A DNA stretch of 64,000 nucleotides. Source: Nothophaeocryptopus gaeumannii (taxonomy: Eukaryota > Ascomycota > Dothideomycetes > Mycosphaerellales > Mycosphaerellaceae). Below the pieces are notes generated by a model. That model saw nothing but the letters and a program-made list of their open reading frames with translations. It ran no database searches and had not been told where the DNA came from. A program made the translations under genes and the position numbers. The stretch lies in NCBI GenBank assembly GCA_031771865.1, contig JASISA010000023.1, forward strand, positions 1,736,001 through 1,800,000. Reading direction: 5' to 3'. Below, piece after piece: positions 9,973 through 21,185 of this stretch (within the stretch, counting starts at the first letter, position 1; the number at the start of each line of letters is the position of its first letter).

Positions 9973-11430
9973 CTACACCCACTCAACCGGCTTCTTCAGC
10001 ACCCCCAAGATCCTCTCCTCCCTCGTCCCAATCTCCGGCTCATGCTGATACTGCCACCTCGCCGTCAATGGCAAACTCATCAAAATACTCTCCACCCTCG
10101 CACCAGGAGTATTCAATCCAAAAGCCGTCCCCCTATCATGCACCAGATTAAACTCCACATACCTCCCCCTCCTCAATTGCTGCCATTGTCTCTCCTTCTC
10201 CGTATACGGCATATCCTTCCTCTTCTGAATAATCGGCAGATACGAAGGCAGGAAAGCGTTGAGACAAGTCTGACAGAACGCGAAAAGGGATTCTTGATCT
10301 TTCTCGGATTCATCGAGGTCGTCGAAGAAGATTCCTCCAAGTCCCCGCGATTCGCCGCGGTGTTTGACGAAGAAGTACTCGTCACACCATTTTTTGAATC
10401 GGGAGTAGTAGTTTTTGTCGTGCGCGTCGCAGGCTTCTTTGATTGTGCGGTGGAAATGGATGGCGTCTTCGTCGAAGAGGTAGGAGGGTGTGAGGTCTGT
10501 GCCGCCGCCGAACCACCAGGCGTTTGTTGTGCCGTCTGAGTTTGCGGTTTCGAAGTAGCGGTAGTTGAGGTGGACTGTGGGTGCCATTGGGTTGATTGGG
10601 TGGAGGACGAGACTTAGTCCGGAGGCGAAGAACTCTAGGCTTTCGACGTCTGGGTCCAGTGCTTTGTGATTCACACGCATCTTTGATATCGCCGCTCTGG
10701 GTAGGGTGCCGTATACCACGCTGATGTTCACTCCGGCTTTTTCGAAAACATTCCCATCTTGTAGCACGCATGAGATACCTCCGCCACCACTGGGTCTCTC
10801 CCACTCATCAATTTGAAACTTGCTCCCATCCAACGCCTCCAATGCTCTCACGATCTCCTGCTGCTTTTGCTTTATGAACTGTTCCATCCGTAGCCGCATA
10901 GGTGAGTTCTGACTGACGCCGGACTCTCGCTTCGTGAGGACATCTCGTTCGGCAATGGTGGGCGAGTCGAGCTGCTGCCCTGATCGCGGCTGTTGAGGTG
11001 ATTGACCGTCTGACTGTGGTGGTGGTACTCCCTCATCTCCAGTGACCTAATGCCTCAATCAGTCTGCAGACGTTGAAGCCAAGCCGACACTTTGTTCCCA
11101 TACCATAGAATAGATCAAACTCCCAATGAACACAATGCCCACCGCTATCCTCGTCTTCGGAGCCCACACAGTATTCTTCTGAAGGCTTTCCGGTGGTATC
11201 GGACCACCCCTCCCGCCAGACACACATCTTCTCTGCGGTGCCGTTCGTATTCTGTGGTGGTGTTGGAGAGCGTTGCGGAAAGCGGAAGAGCGCTGCGACC
11301 TAGTACAAGATCTCAGCGCCGCTTCCACCATCGGCGGCCTGATTGTGTTCATGATCGCTTCAGTGCCACCTCGTCGAATAGTCGGAAGTCGTGGTATGGT
11401 ATTTAAAGTCGTGCTGGCTTCGGAGTGCAT
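9973..11430 (-). CDS. HEM13: oxygen-dependent coproporphyrinogen-III oxidase
   Basis: Catalyses the oxidative decarboxylation of coproporphyrinogen III to protoporphyrinogen IX in heme synthesis. Exon 1 11104-11430, intron 11047-11103 (GTATGG...TTAG), exon 2 9973-11046; 466 residues. Family hallmarks include NPMAPTVHLNYRYFE, WWFGGGTDLTPSYLF and FNLVHDRGTAFGLNTPGARV, plus the closing LGVLKKPVEWV. The first ~110 residues are an arginine-rich presequence-like region followed by a hydrophobic stretch (RIAVGIVFIGSLIYSMV, about residues 93-109), suggesting mitochondrial targeting and membrane attachment in the intermembrane space. A second in-frame ATG at 11352 begins the basic presequence and could be the real start. 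Budding-yeast Hem13 lacks such an extension and is cytosolic. Confidence 0.93.
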
Positions 11431-11836
11431 AGTGCGGTAATCGATCCATCAAATGATTCATCACGAAACCGAAGCTATGGCCACCTGCCTGTTCCTGACT
11501 TCGCCGAGGTGCTACCACTTCCTACGGCCGCGCTAGGATACTATGAAAAGACCGTACTGAGTGAACAACAGTCAGGCCAATTCTATCATATTTCATTCGA
11601 AAGTCCTGCTTGCTAGGAAGAGAAAATCTTGCAGGAATTACATAGTACATCTGATGATTCTGTTTTCCGTGTCGCTTCGTGACGCCGCTGCTGCAGTGTC
11701 CCATGGCCGTAACTAAAAACGCCGCCGCAATGCCATGCCGTCCAATCCCATGTCAATGATACCAGACTGCCTCATTCCCATCCTGAATCTCCGCCCATTG
11801 ATGAACGATCACGTCTGTTCCAGCTTCTGCCGACAC
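11431..11836. other. intergenic gap between HEM13 and PMT2
   Basis: Upstream of HEM13 and downstream of the mannosyltransferase gene, both minus. No feature recognised. Confidence 0.35.
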
Positions 11837-14174
11837 CTAGTCGACCATTCTCCACGTTGGCAGCCACTTAAGGTGCTTCCACTGCTGGTTCGACCCAACC
11901 ATGCCGAAGCAGATGGCGCGGAACAGCCAGAAAAGGCCGATAACGACAGCGTACAACGTAGTGTACAGTCCCCACTGCGCGCCCTTGTGTAGTCGGCTCG
12001 TGCACCAGTCAATGCAGAACCCAAAGCAGAGAATGGCGAAGTAGAGAGCCGGGTAGTAGTGGTGTACGTAGGTGACACGGGCCATGGCGATGAACGGTAA
12101 ATAGTGCAGGAACCACCCAATGACCGGGTAGATACCGGAGTACTGGAAGTGATCGATCTCGGCCCAGGTGAGCTCGTCGTAACCACGCTGCCATCGAATG
12201 GCGTACCAAGCGAAGAGGCCAATGAAGAAGACGAGCGAGGCGGTCGAGCCCCAGTAGACGAATGGGTTGCCGAGGAGGAAGTACTTGACGATGTTGTCGT
12301 CCCAACCGCACATGCGAAGACCGACTTTCAGGAGCGGCCACTGCCAAGGCTTCGATGCAAGATCGTCCTGCTTGTCCGGATCTGGAACCAGCGCGTTGTT
12401 CGAGGTCATCATAGCCACGTTCAAGTGAACGAAGTCGCGGAAGAAAGGCGACTTGTATGCGCCAGGATCGCTCTTAGGGACTGTTTCAAATGTTAGCATG
12501 GATTTATGTACAGCGTCGGGAATCACTCACGTCTGTCGTTCCAGTGCGATTCCACGTTCCAGTGAGTGTAGGGATCTCCCGGCTTGTTCTCCTTGACACA
12601 GGTCGTCTCAATCTGCTTGAAACCCCATTGTGGCAAGTTGACGTTAACAGCGCGGAGGTAGCAGCCAAGATCGGTGTGCTTCAGGCGAAATGAGGTGGTC
12701 AGAGTTCGGAGCTTGGAGTAGTCGCTGGAAGCAGCGTCGTTAACGACCTCCACAGTCCAGTGGTCCTTGGTGTCGCCAATTGTGAGATTGCCGTAGCAGG
12801 AGACCTCGTAGTCGGCCTTGGTGACAGGTGCGGCAACTTGGTGAGAGTGCAGGTTGCGGCCAGTCTGCGCGTGGATCAAACGGATGACATCGCCGTTGCC
12901 GACGAACTGAAGAGGAGACTCCTGGTCGTAGTCAGGCTGGTGGCGGTTCGGGTAGAAGAACCAGTCGTTGTTCGCGTCTTTGTGGTGGTAACAAGTAATC
13001 TGCTGCTGGGCCGATCCCTCAGGGTAGGTCTGAACGTGCGAGTGGAGCAGACCACCGCCGTATCCCATATTCTTCAAAGTAGCTCGCGATCCATATGCGA
13101 CCTCGAGTGGGCTGTCTTTGCCGACTTCGGTACCACGAAGGTTTGCCTGGAACAAGGATGACATCTGTGCATCACCGGGTCCGCTGTTCTCAAGGATCAA
13201 GAAGTGTATCCAGAAAGAGAACATGTAGACCAGCATGGGAATGACGATCAAGCCAACGACGCGGAATCCGAAGTGGGCAGCCAGCTCCACCTTTGGCATC
13301 TTGAGGTCTCCAAACTTGTTCCAGAGATCCTCGATAGTGTAAATACCGACGAGCGCAGTTCCGAACATGCCAACCCACTTGATACTGCAGACGCAGCCAA
13401 TGGAAATACCGCACATGAACAGCCAGAAGCCCCAGGATGGCGAGAATGGATCGTGTCGCTGGTTGTGAAACTTAGCCCAGCAGAAGACAGTGGTGAAGGT
13501 GAAGAACAGAAGCATGCTGTCCAGCAGGATGAATCTGCTAATGGTGGTGTAGCTGTTCTCAAAGAGCACCATCATCGTCACCAGCCAAACTGTAGGTCTC
13601 CGCAGGTGTAACTCCTTCGCTGTGAAGTAGGCCAGAGGGATGCAGAGAGCTCCAAAGGCTGAGTTGAAGACGCGCATGAAGGTGTAGTCCAGCTCTTCCG
13701 GGTATGGATCTCCGCTCTTAAACTCGAAAGAACCGTTATAGCCCGCGAGGTATCCTGACAAGCCCACAAGCATCTTTCCGAGCGGCGGGTGGACATCGAA
13801 GTAGAACTCGCGCTTGAGGTAGTGCGAACCGAATTTACCAAAATGCGCCTCGTCCCAGGTGACAATATTGGAGAGGCCGATCTTCCACATGCGGGTGAAG
13901 AAGGCCAGGGCGGTGAAGATGATCGGTGCGATGAGGAACTCGTAATCTTCGAGGGTCTGAAGGAAGGAGTTGGTCTGCGGCCATGTAGTCAGTATCGAGT
14001 GTAAGCTTCAGCGCGATGGCTGCTGAGGTATACCTTCTGCTTGGTCTTCTCGTCCAGCTTGACGCCGACCGCCTTGGGCACGTAGCTGCCATTAGGCTGA
14101 GCTGCTTGATTCCGCCGTCTAAGGTCAGACTGTGTGTCTATGCCAGTCGTGGTGGCGATGCTTCCGGCCGCCAT
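11837..14174 (-). CDS. PMT2: dolichyl-phosphate-mannose-protein mannosyltransferase, Pmt2 type
   Basis: Initiates protein O-mannosylation in the ER by moving mannose from dolichyl phosphate to Ser/Thr. Three exons: 14034-14174, 12531-13974, 11837-12480; introns 13975-14033 and 12481-12530. 742 residues. The first luminal loop carries the catalytic DE pair in TWDEAHFGKFGSHYL, followed by YFDVHPPLGKM. Several membrane segments follow, then a central luminal MIR region (LLHSHVQTYPEGSAQQQITC, HSHQVAAPV, WNVESHW) and a C-terminal multi-pass part. The HVQTYPEG...QQQ...DANNDW pattern is that of the PMT2 subfamily rather than PMT1 or PMT4. Pmt2 proteins usually act as heterodimers with a Pmt1 partner, not seen here. 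Confidence 0.92.
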
Positions 14175-15386
14175 GATGGGCAGCTTTGATTGCGCGTATT
14201 GCGATGTTTGATGCTGAAGAGGGTTTCTGATGTCGCAAGGATGGGGCTCGTTGCCCTGGATGTGTCTGGTGGTTTGGTCTCGGCAGGCTGACTCTCGAAG
14301 GTGCGCGCCCCTCGAGGTTGCGCAGCTGATGGATTACAAAGGGTTGATAAGGAGCGCGTGCGAAGGTGAACGAAGATTAAAATACGCAGGTGCTGTGGTG
14401 CATCGGCATGAACGAAGGCGCGGTTCAGTTGCGCCCTTGGCTGGTGAAATCACTGCAGTAGTGAAGGTGCAACAGTAGCTGAAGAGAAGCCGCAGCAAAG
14501 GGTATTCTGAACCCAATCTCGTGTCGCTTTCGTACTAGCCTCGAGCCCCCTTACTTCAAGGCTCCACCTCGACCCAAAAGACAAGACAAGCAACGTGTTA
14601 AAACAGACGGGGACGGCCCTGCATATAACGGCGCAAGTCAATTGCCTTACCATTGAACGTCAACGCCCGGATCGCGCTCCGCATGTAAATTTCTCGACTT
14701 TGGGTTGATCTTCTGGCGCACACGGGGAACATGATTTCCACTTCATCAAAACCCCCGCCTGCTACTAGACATGGCCCGTGGTTATCGTGATAAGTCTGCC
14801 GACTGCCGGAGAACCGCTTTGGTTACTGGGCTGGGATACGTAGACCCCTGGAAAGGGCCAAGACTTCACAAAAGGCGTACCAGAGCGACTGCGAAAATAA
14901 AGGGATGACAGGAGATGCTCTTCAGTGATACGATTAAATTGCTATTTCAATGAATGTCATTCCAATCTGCGACGACGCAATCTATCTAGTAGAGTCGGGG
15001 GTATCTCATGCAAATGCCGTTGAATCAATTCCATTCCTTTCTCATCCAACCCGTGAAATCATGAAACCCATCAAAGCGATGGTCTGGCCAACATTCAACA
15101 TCCTTCAAAAGCCGAGATTCAGTATCGCATGTCCTCCATCTTGCCACGTCGTGGTATCATCCAGCGCCGTGGCCAATGTCCATGCACAAAGGCTAGTTCG
15201 TATTCGTCATGAGGCTACGCTGCCGGAGCGTGCCATTATCGTGAAAAATCCATGAAATCCCAAAGAACGCCTTGCTAGACGAAAGTTCGCAGTCTGAGCC
15301 GATGGGCGTGGTTTGCGTGCTGAACAATACGCCCTATAAAGGCAAAAAAACCATTGCTAAACCAGTTCCAGTGGCACTGAAAATGT
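14175..15386. other. long gap, promoter side of PMT2
   Basis: About 1.2 kb between the PMT2 start and the 3' end of the SWIRM gene. Only short frames without family features (for example 14950-15255 on plus). No tRNA or repeat recognised. Confidence 0.35.
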
Positions 15387-16652
15387 CTATAAATACCTGG
15401 AGAAGTGCTTCTCGTCAAACCAGCCAACACTGTTGAATGCGTTCCAAAGCTGACTGGCCTTGTTGACGTCGATGCTGGTGACGTTCTGTGCCGACGTCTT
15501 GTTGAAGTCCTTGCCTTCCTGGAGAGCAGTGAGGCGACCAGCGAAGATCCGGCGTTTGTTGGCCAAATACTGGGCACATCGAAGTCTGAGCATTGAAGCG
15601 ACCTCCAATTCTTGTGGGTGGAGATGCTCGCGGTCTGGGTCATCGTCGAGATTCATTCGATTCGTGTTAGGCCAATGTGCTTGGAACTTGGTGGTCAACG
15701 ACTCGATTGGAGGACTGAAATCCATGATCTCTCGCCAGTCTTGCTCTATGCCTTCGACCTTCTTCGAGGGAGGATTCCGAGTCCGTGCTTTCGGCGTGTT
15801 CGCATCGGCAATCTTCGCATCTGGCGTCGAGCGTGACTTGCGGTGACGCTTTACTAATGAGTCATTCTTGACCACTGGAGAAGCTGCTGAAGACGCTGAC
15901 GAATTGGAGCGGGTGGCCTTATGTGGCGCGGCTCTCGGTGCTTTTGGCTTCGCTGCAGCCTGGGCTGCTACTTTTGGCTTCTCGATTCGTGTTCTGCTCA
16001 GCGATAAGAGAACCTTTTGAGTGTATTGGTCTCGGTCACTTGCTCGTGCACCTGTGATGGGCTTTGGCAATTGTCGTCTCCGCCGAACGAACTCCTCATT
16101 TTGTGCCATGACGTATCGATAATAATCGAGACCGTAAGTGTTGTAGAGCGCGACCGGGCCAACTGGAGGACGTTGCTTCTTCGATGGTTGCTCGACAACA
16201 GCGGCGTCTGCGTCCGGAAGTTGCTCTGGATCTCTCACCGGGCTGTTCCTTGGCGATGGAGTGGCAATAAGAAGTGAGGTTTCTGTCTGCGGTCTATTTT
16301 GTCGGTCGATAGAATCCCACCTGTCGTTGCTAGCCTCGAAGAGTGGCTGCTCGTCGTTGGCAGTCGTGGTATCGGTGTCGTCAGGGTATAGCACCTCGTC
16401 GGGTTGCGAGAATCCGGCCTCCGTTGAGAACGATCTGAAGTTCGGCGACGCTGGTGGCGATGCAGGGTGAATAGGCTGCACCGCCTTGCTCTGCACGAAA
16501 CTGTCCGCCGTTGGTTCCTCTGGCGTAAGCAGTTGCGGAATGTGCATGCCCATCAACTTCCTGTGCTCTTGCGTTGATTGCGACGAATCCATAGTCGTCG
16601 CAATGTGTGGTTGATGTGATGTCTGTAGTGTCTGTGTTGGTGAATCGCGCAT
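15387..16652 (-). CDS. SWIRM-domain protein
   Basis: Single-exon, 421 residues from the ATG at 16652; an ATG at 16592 (MDSSQSTQEHRKLMGMHIPQ) is equally plausible. The first ~270 residues are proline/serine-rich and probably disordered, with an arginine/lysine-rich section. The last ~80 residues (from LHPQELEVASMLRLRCAQYL to the terminal GWFDEKHFSRYL) have the SWIRM look: helices with the closing KASQLWNAFNSVGWF. The short DWREIMDFSPPIESL just before is shared by fungal Fun19/Laf-type SWIRM proteins, which associate with histone-modifying complexes such as Rpd3L/Clr6. A chromatin role in the nucleus is inferred from that family. Confidence 0.75.
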   Translation of the reverse strand: MRDSPTQTLQTSHQPHIATTMDSSQSTQEHRKLMGMHIPQLLTPEEPTADSFVQSKAVQPIHPASPPASPNFRSFSTEAGFSQPDEVLYPDDTDTTTANDEQPLFEASNDRWDSIDRQNRPQTETSLLIATPSPRNSPVRDPEQLPDADAAVVEQPSKKQRPPVGPVALYNTYGLDYYRYVMAQNEEFVRRRRQLPKPITGARASDRDQYTQKVLLSLSRTRIEKPKVAAQAAAKPKAPRAAPHKATRSNSSASSAASPVVKNDSLVKRHRKSRSTPDAKIADANTPKARTRNPPSKKVEGIEQDWREIMDFSPPIESLTTKFQAHWPNTNRMNLDDDPDREHLHPQELEVASMLRLRCAQYLANKRRIFAGRLTALQEGKDFNKTSAQNVTSIDVNKASQLWNAFNSVGWFDEKHFSRYL

Positions 16653-18676
16653 ACAGCGGGAATACGCTCTCTTATATTTCCTGCCCGGTGGCGAAATCCC
16701 GTCGCGTCCTGCTCTTGCAATCCCACGACGGAGAAGTGGTCCGCTGAAATCGCTGGGTTGTAGTAAGGTAGTGTTGTTCGGCCGCGATCATGCAGGCGCG
16801 TAGAGGAAAGGCGAGATACTTATAGGTCTATGCAGCCGAGCAGAGAGTCAGAACGTTCCAGCGTAATATGATGGCTGTGTCATGAGCAATGTGGTGCGCT
16901 TGAGGACAGCAGTCAGAACTGAGACACCGATCAGGCTGCAGGTAGCCATGCGCGGCACAAGAGCATTAAAGGCAGGCAGTAAGCAGGGACCGGACGCTCG
17001 GTTCTGTAAAGGTTCGTTCCTTGCGACATTCACGCGCTGACATATCCCAATGGGAGAATGGGAGCCCGAGAATCTTGTGGTCCAGGGTGTCGAATTGAGA
17101 GGAAGACCGCAGAAAGCGCGGGCAGGAGACGCTCATTGGCCATTACCGGGGACCGCTCAGAGGCGGCTGCGTGTCTGAGTACAGAATTGACGTCCAAGTG
17201 ACCGATTGTGAGTCAGATGCGAAAGTGCAGGAGGTACCGGTTTGCCCCCACGATTGAAAGGATCGACCCAGCGCCTGCCAAGTCAATTCGTCGGCCTTCT
17301 CAGTTCGCCATCCCGGCCGTATACAACCTTAACCTCGAAACTCCGGCACCATAATCAGAACTCTTACTTCGATGACAATCGATTACGCCAATGTCGGAGT
17401 CTGCTCCCGCGAGGTTCCAATGCTCGCTGTTCTTGACTCCTCTACGATCACCGTCCGTGATGCCGCCCAATGTCTGGGCAGCTGCGCCACCTGGCGGAAA
17501 GCCGGAGGCCGCTGATGCTGATAGGTCCCGCATCCAATGTGTGAGCTGCTTCTCTGTCGCATTGGAATCAATGGTCCTCGTTGCCCCAAAATGGCGAGGG
17601 CCTCCACATTCGCTCACCGGAGCAAGCAGGCGGCCGCCCACACCAGCACAAAGAGCTCCATAAAGCCCGTTGTAACCGAGACACGACGAGCTCCAGCTCG
17701 ACGCAGCTTCCGGCATATCATTTGATGTTCTATAGGAGGAGTCGCCCATTCAATCAATGCACATCCCGGCCGAGTGTGGGCTTACACGACCCGAATAACC
17801 CACGCGGAGTGCCCTCGCGGCTCACTGCCATTGGGAGTGGCATTGACGAGGTACCAGCTGATAGCATCATCTACGTTGACGAAGTGGCCCCGTGAGCCCC
17901 CGGGTGTGGTGAGTGGCGGATGATCAATGGCGGCCCTCGGTGTTGCGCGTGTCCACAAGCTATTGGAGGCTGGTCAGGTGTCCTCCGATGTGATTGCATG
18001 TGAACGCGCTGTTTCCATCAGGCGCAGTGCGTTTCTGGTGTCCAAGAGGTCCTGTTACAGTAGCCGACTGCCGCAGAGTCTCTAAGCCGTGGATCCCTGG
18101 AAATGTTGGTTTCATCGTGTTCGACTCGTATTGTTACGATCCTGTCGGTGCTCTCCTGAGCAATCCTGAAAGACGTCAGGCAGACCGTGGTGTGGGGTGA
18201 TGGATCTGCGAATGATGTGCCGGCCCTTCCCGCCTCTAAAAATGGAACGAGCGTCATCAGTCGCCTCACGTCGCTCGGCCTGGAGTAGTCTTGTTTGCCT
18301 TCGAACAACACTTCGAAAGCCCTGCTGGCCAACATGTGCCAATTGCTTAGACTGGTGCGCCAAGTGGAGTAGCCATTGACAGATTGAATCATCTGCCGCA
18401 CCGAGCGTTCCCGGCCGAGGCAAAGAGCCACCTCAGGCCAATACGCGCGAGAGTGTGTTGGCACCAGAGGCCGCCACTCAGACGCGCTAGGCATTGAGAA
18501 CCATTGGTCTCTCCAAGCGTAAGGAACAACGCATACCCGACAGGAGCAGCTGAGAGGCGCAAGTATGAGGCTGAACTTCCATTCGCTCCAGTTTACATCG
18601 GTCCCCAGCCAATGATCTGGTCTACTGATGGCCAGACTCATTACGGACGAGTATTGCAGCCTCACCTCGCAAGACC
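16653..18676. other. largest gene-poor gap (2 kb), divergent flanks
   Basis: Lies between the starts of the SWIRM gene (-) and the SWIM gene (+), so both promoters are here. Open frames exist, notably 215 codons on minus (18018-18665) and 149 codons on minus (17300-17749), but their composition (many Ser, Arg, Trp, no domain) is not convincing. A diverged or non-coding locus cannot be excluded. Confidence 0.35.
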
Positions 18677-19318
18677 ATGGCAGCCTTACACGATGATCCG
18701 CGCAGACTGGTGACGGCGCTCATATCTTCGATACCCGAAGAGGCCACAGGAGGAGAAGCTACATCAAACCCACTACGGGACTTGCCAGTGGAAGCTCGCA
18801 ACGTGTTTCTGACGCTTTACGCCCTGTTCGAAAAGGAACTCCTCCCAGCATTTGACTTGCTAGACCGCAACTTGGTCACCCGGCTCAGGGTAACAGGGCC
18901 ACCGGGTATCGATGAATATTCGGAGGAAACGGGACATAGGGCAACCACATCCCTCTACCTAGTCCGCTCAGCCCAACAATCCACCTCCCGAAACCCAAAC
19001 TACGAGCACATCCACTACTACGAAGTCCGACTTGATGCCTGGAGTTGCTCATGTCCAGCCTTCACATTCTCTGCTTTTCCAGCATCGACCGTGCAATCAG
19101 ACACGAGCTCAACAACAGCGTTGACTTCTGCTGAGCCTTTGGGAGTCGACGCTCAATGGCGCGTTGGAGGCCTGACACGCGGCTCTGATATGCCGGTCTG
19201 CAAACATTTGCTAGCTTGCGTCCTGGTGGAGCACTGCGACATGTTTGCGAAGTTTGCAGACGAGAAGGAGACTTCGGTAGAAGAGTTGGCCGGGTGGGCA
19301 GCTGGGTGGGGAGATTGA
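18677..19318 (+). CDS. SWIM zinc-finger protein, Sws1/Shu2-like
   Basis: Single exon, 213 residues. The C-terminal half has the SWIM pattern CxC...CxH: C124 and C126 in WSCSCPAF, then C175 and H177 in MPVCKHLLACVL, about 48 residues apart. The N-terminal helices (FLTLYALFEKELLPAFDLLD) fit the fungal Sws1/Shu2 family, subunits of the Shu complex that helps Rad51 in homologous recombination. The loop between the two metal-binding pairs is longer than in many SWIM domains and serine/threonine-rich. Family assignment is by motif and layout; the RAD51-paralogue partner is not in this window. Confidence 0.7.
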   Translation: MAALHDDPRRLVTALISSIPEEATGGEATSNPLRDLPVEARNVFLTLYALFEKELLPAFDLLDRNLVTRLRVTGPPGIDEYSEETGHRATTSLYLVRSAQQSTSRNPNYEHIHYYEVRLDAWSCSCPAFTFSAFPASTVQSDTSSTTALTSAEPLGVDAQWRVGGLTRGSDMPVCKHLLACVLVEHCDMFAKFADEKETSVEELAGWAAGWGD

Positions 19319-19670
19319 AAGGCGCGAGTCGACCTATCGTTCATCAGTGCGAAGTGCACTGACATAGCATGCCGTGCTCCCGTACGCCATCAATGGGAAG
19401 AGAGAGGCATGCTCGTACTCGACTTGCTCGTGTCATACTGCGCTATCTGCCCCTGCTGCATGATGCCGAGTCGACACTGCGCGAGAATGGGGAGCGCTTT
19501 GCGTGCTCTTAATATACATACTCAACAAGTATCCAGCCTCCGTTAGGTGGTAGCGCTGTACGCCGCGCATTGTCCAGACCGCTCCATCGTCCATGCTCAT
19601 GCTCATGCTCCTGACGCCTTCCATGCACATGCATGTCATTTCAGTAGATCCTCATGTCATGACTTTTTGC
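19319..19670. other. convergent gap with a short CATGCT repeat
   Basis: Between the 3' ends of the SWIM gene and RPN8. Holds a short CATGCT microsatellite near 19592-19610; nothing else seen. Confidence 0.35.
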
Positions 19671-20893
19671 TTATCCCTTCTTCTTACTGCCCTTCTCGTC
19701 CTTCTTGGCCTCCTCCTTGCCTTCCTTATCCGTCTTCTCTGACGTCCCGTTTAGCATCAGTTTCTCCTCCTTCTTCACCTCCTTGTCCTTCTTATCTTCC
19801 TCTTTCTTGGAGTCCTCGTCATCCTGCTGTCTCTTATTTTGGATCTTGTTTTCTATCAGATCGTGGAAAGCGGTGATGGCTCTTATTAAGCTGGAGAGGT
19901 AGATGGACATGAGCTGGTCGTTGGTCTTGATGCTCATTGCGCGCGCGAGCTCGGAATTCTCGGATGGACCGCCGGAGACGCCCACTGCGCCATTCACAAG
20001 GCCGTTGATTGAAGGCAGGTCCTTTGCAGCGGTCTTCGGGGTGGAGAGGTTGGGTAGGAGGTTGAAGACATCTTGGAGGTTGCCGAGAATGGCGTGATTG
20101 ACAGGGAGGTCGCCATCTAGAACCTTTTGGAGGTACTTCCCAATATCTTGTAATCGGAGATGCAGGCCTTGGAGCGATTCGAGCTGGCTGGTTATGCGGG
20201 TGCTGAGGGTGCCGACTGCGACGTCGCGGATATCTCGTAGCAGGTGCTCGACACCAATCTCCTCCGCCTCTTCGGCCTCGATGGTGCTGGGCGTGTGTAC
20301 GAAGGTCTTGGATGTGGTTGTGCCGTCCTACACGCTGTTAGCAATCCCGGCGTCTGAGAAGAGACTGCAAGCGTCATACATCCTTGATCTCCTCCACAGC
20401 AAAGTATGCATCAGTCGGTACGCCAACCTCCTTCGGTTGCACATCGATGATGACAAGCAGCGGATTGGGTGTGTATCGCTTGAACAGCTCGTTGATCTCC
20501 AGGTCGCTTGCTCTCAGCTTCGGCCCAGAGTGATACCAGCCGATCAACTTCTCCCGCGCGTTGACCTTCTTGAACATGTCGTTCATTGACTCAACGTAGT
20601 TGTGATCCAAGAACCATACTGAAGGGTCCTTCTCGTCCTCCTCGAAGGGCACTGTTTGTCATCTGTTAGACATCATCTACACCATGTATCACGCTCATCT
20701 CTTGCATACCAGCGAAGCTGTTTGACACCCGCACGCTCTTGCCATCATTCTGTCCCAGAAGTACGCCAACCACTCGTTTTCGTGTGCCTTTTGCCGAGCG
20801 GCCGTAGTGATCTGCTGCTGAGAGGAGGACGAGAGGCGCAACGGAAACAGTCCGGTTGACAAGCTGCAGCGTCTCCGCTGTTGTCGCTGGCAT
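19671..20893 (-). CDS. RPN8: 26S proteasome regulatory subunit Rpn8
   Basis: Lid subunit of the 19S regulatory particle that pairs with the deubiquitinase Rpn11. Three exons: 20710-20893, 20380-20651, 19671-20327; introns 20652-20709 and 20328-20379. 370 residues. The N-terminal MPN domain begins with LQLVNRTVSVAPLVLLSAAD and includes NSFAVPFEED across the first splice junction. The segment GWYHSGPKLRASD replaces the HxH...D metal site of active JAMM enzymes, as expected for catalytically dead Rpn8. A long helical C-terminal domain ends in a strongly charged, lysine/glutamate-rich tail. Shares a 292-base divergent promoter region with the HD-domain gene. Confidence 0.93.
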
Positions 20894-21185
20894 CGTGGGT
20901 AGGGGACAGTCTTATTCGACTGATCGTAAAGGTAAGAGAGGGCTCTGTAAAGGCGTAGTCGTCGGTCGTGTGATGGCGGACGTTGGTTCTGGGGTGAAGC
21001 TCGAAGTTCAAGCAGTAGGCGGCGTCAAGCAACGCAACCGCCGATAGTCCGTGCTGGACCGCGATCAACTTCACTTCGAACCTTCTATCACGCGTCTCTC
21101 TTTTCCACTATCCCACCTGCATACTAATGTATAATACGCTCATGGACTGATCGAGCTGCTCACTATTGGAACATCCTTCCTCACG
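20894..21185. promoter_or_regulatory. shared divergent promoter region RPN8 / HD-domain gene
   Basis: Only 292 bases separate the two start codons, so the promoters must overlap or adjoin. No binding site assigned. Confidence 0.45.

Noticed and set aside
18018..18665. 215-codon minus-strand ORF in the 2 kb gap
   Set aside because: Composition is not protein-like for a known family and overlapping frames are open too; treated as chance.
16653..18676. A transposon or repeat filling the large gap
   Set aside because: No terminal repeats, transposase or reverse-transcriptase motifs were seen.
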